From positions 1-6,848 of the forward strand of contig JAJFUY010000058.1 in NCBI GenBank assembly GCA_021372185.1: a stretch of 6,848 nucleotides of DNA, read 5' to 3'. Shown here piece after piece: positions 5,925-6,848 of this stretch. Every line of letters starts with the position of its first letter. Position 1 is the first letter of the stretch. The notes beneath the pieces are model-generated. The model was not told the DNA's origin. It did not search any database and saw only the letters and a program-made list of their open reading frames with translations. The position numbers and the translations under genes were made by a program. This DNA comes from Chlamydiales bacterium. Lineage in GTDB: Bacteria; Chlamydiota; Chlamydiia; Chlamydiales; FEN-1388.

Positions 5925-6848
5925 TTAATCTTCCCAATGTGGTGGGTCTACATCTGCAATAGAAGGAGGATCCGGACCTGTATCATAATGCACATGCAAT
6001 TCAGGATCCGGGTACCTATCAGGGGTGTTGAAAACTAATTGACAGATGTCGTCGCAGTGCTCTTCCTGGGGCGGATCAAATTCCGGATCGCTATAGGCCA
6101 GCCAATGCCTTTCAGAATGCGTCTTATATGCTCGGGATGCGTTACAAAGGTAATGATTTTTATTTTTTTACCGCAATTTGCACAAGTTAATGGATCAACT
6201 TCGTAAATGCGAGAAATCAACTGAGCCCATCCCTTAGAAGCCTTCGTTATCTTCTCATCGGTTTCCTGCCTGGTTTTGGATGTAGCATCGAGCCGTTTTT
6301 GTGCGTTAGCCGCAACCCTTTTTCGAAGTGGCGAAGAGGGTGCAAAGACTCCGTGGTAATGTCTCCTGTGACGGCGCGGGTATGGAATAAAGTGAGAAAT
6401 ACGTTCGATAAATTCTGTGGGCTCTAATTGAATGAAGATTTTGCCTGTGTGACATATTTTGGGGAGGCGGTAGTTGATCCACGGACCATTAAAGCGTATG
6501 TTTTCACTTTTAAATGGAGGTCTTGCACAATAGCGCATGAGCCTCTCTAGACCATCTTTATCCCAGGATTCTATTTTAACGCTCGCGTTTAAAGAAAAAC
6601 CGCTGGTTTCATAAGAAAGCATCTTCAGCATTTCTTGCTTATCGAAGAATTTTCTTCTGTGAAAGTATGCAAGAACCCTTTTTTGGATGGCTTCTTGTGT
6701 ATCTGTGATATCATCTTGAGTAAGTGTGGATTCGTCCATCAGCAAAGATAATGTGAAAATGGGGATGGTAGTCCGCAACCTTTAGGTCGGGCTGCGGCAT
6801 CGCGTAAGCGATGGTAGTTTAGAGTATTGCCGAAATGCTGGAGGAAGC
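5925..6848 (-). pseudogene. Decayed IS91-family HUH transposase, cut by the window edge
   Basis: IS91-family transposases are HUH nucleases that move elements by rolling-circle transposition. The longest intact frame (6778 down to 6035) reads through typical IS91 motifs: GLERLMRYCARPPF, LEPTEFIERISHFIPYPRRH, RHYHGVFAPSSPLR and a CxxC pair in LTCANCGKKIKIITF followed by HIRRILKGIGWP. The gene is broken. Entering from the window edge (6846), one frame reads FLQHFGNTLNYH. After a 46-bp insertion a second frame reads YHPHFHIIFADG (6770-6735), which contains the HUH motif. The main frame resumes at about 6736 with DESTLTQDD. Near 6086-6094 a one-base-type shift moves the C-terminus to another frame, DPEFDPPQEEHCDDICQLVF and on to PPHWED with TAA at 5927-5925. 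The N-terminal part and the catalytic tyrosines cannot be judged: part lies outside the window. The TTG at 6778 is an artefact of the shifted frame, not a true start. Confidence 0.85.
6764..6818. repeat. 46-bp REP-like insertion with 9-bp flanking repeats inside the transposase
   Basis: GATGGTAGT occurs at 6764-6772 and 6810-6818. Removing one copy plus the 37 bases between them restores a continuous transposase frame (NYH joined to PHFH). The insert holds two hairpins. At 6773-6797, CCGCA pairs with TGCGG and ACC with GGT around TTTA, with a CGGGC bulge on the 3' side. At 6798-6813, CATCGC pairs perfectly with GCGATG around a GTAA tetraloop, with its right arm overlapping the second repeat. 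GGTAGT directly before the first hairpin recalls the GTAG head of REP elements mobilised by RAYT transposases. The REP assignment is inference; the repeat and frame evidence is direct. Confidence 0.6.

Noticed and set aside
5950..6010. Repeated AGGATCCGG in the transposase tail
   Set aside because: It reflects the repeated Pro-Asp-Pro codons of the protein rather than a DNA element.
5880..6030. Plus-strand ATG frame across the transposase tail
   Set aside because: It is antisense to the PDP-rich transposase C-terminus, which has a clear family pattern.
1..6848. CRISPR array, tRNA, rRNA or toxin-antitoxin pair
   Set aside because: I saw no regularly spaced repeats with unique spacers, no tRNA-like cloverleaf and no recognisable toxin or antitoxin motifs.

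Overview
The window looks like a piece of chromosome from a host-associated bacterium, most plausibly an amoeba-associated chlamydia-like organism (Parachlamydiales/Simkania type); other protist endosymbionts such as Dependentiae or Legionellales cannot be excluded. The main clue is a eukaryote-type ubiquitin-specific protease (USP) fold gene. Further clues are a very large lineage-type protein with no standard name, moderate GC and a decayed transposon. All intact genes read with the standard bacterial code. The taxon is an inference; the window contains no marker gene.

Layout. Positions 1-128 are AT-rich and hold no supportable complete gene. At about 129 the sequence becomes visibly richer in G+C, and a two-gene plus-strand unit follows. 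The first gene (171-968) encodes a USP-fold protein that has the middle and C-terminal signature motifs, including the catalytic His region, but no recognisable N-terminal Cys box. Its stop codon overlaps the ATG of the second gene (968-1255, TAATG), which encodes a 95-residue protein with two likely membrane helices.

Most of the window (1364-5338, minus strand) is one 1324-residue gene. Its first third is the ATP-grasp domain of the PEP synthase / pyruvate phosphate dikinase family, followed by a degenerate phosphohistidine-swivel-like segment. The PEP/pyruvate barrel that should come next is not recognisable; instead there are about 800 residues of mostly helical, unidentified protein. The gene has a good sigma70-type promoter (TTGTAA, 17 bp, TATAAT) and a GAGGG ribosome binding site. 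The -35 box lies inside an 11-bp sequence that is repeated in the divergent intergenic region. A small unidentified gene (5484-5708, plus) is transcribed away from it and ends next to a long near-palindromic hairpin (5721-5784).

From 5925 to the window end (minus strand) lies a decayed IS91-family HUH transposase gene. Comparing the reading frames shows three lesions: a 46-bp insertion bounded by 9-bp direct repeats exactly at the HUH (HPHFH) codons, a frameshift just after it, and a one-base-type frameshift near the C-terminus. The inserted 46 bp fold into two hairpins and begin with a GTAG-type head, resembling a REP element.

Functional links. The USP-fold protein and its membrane partner are probably co-translated and may relate to host ubiquitin, but loss of the Cys box suggests a truncated or catalytically dead product. 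No functional link to the large ATP-grasp protein is visible. The most novel items are the ATP-grasp/swivel protein with its unknown tail and the REP-like insertion into the transposase active-site codons.
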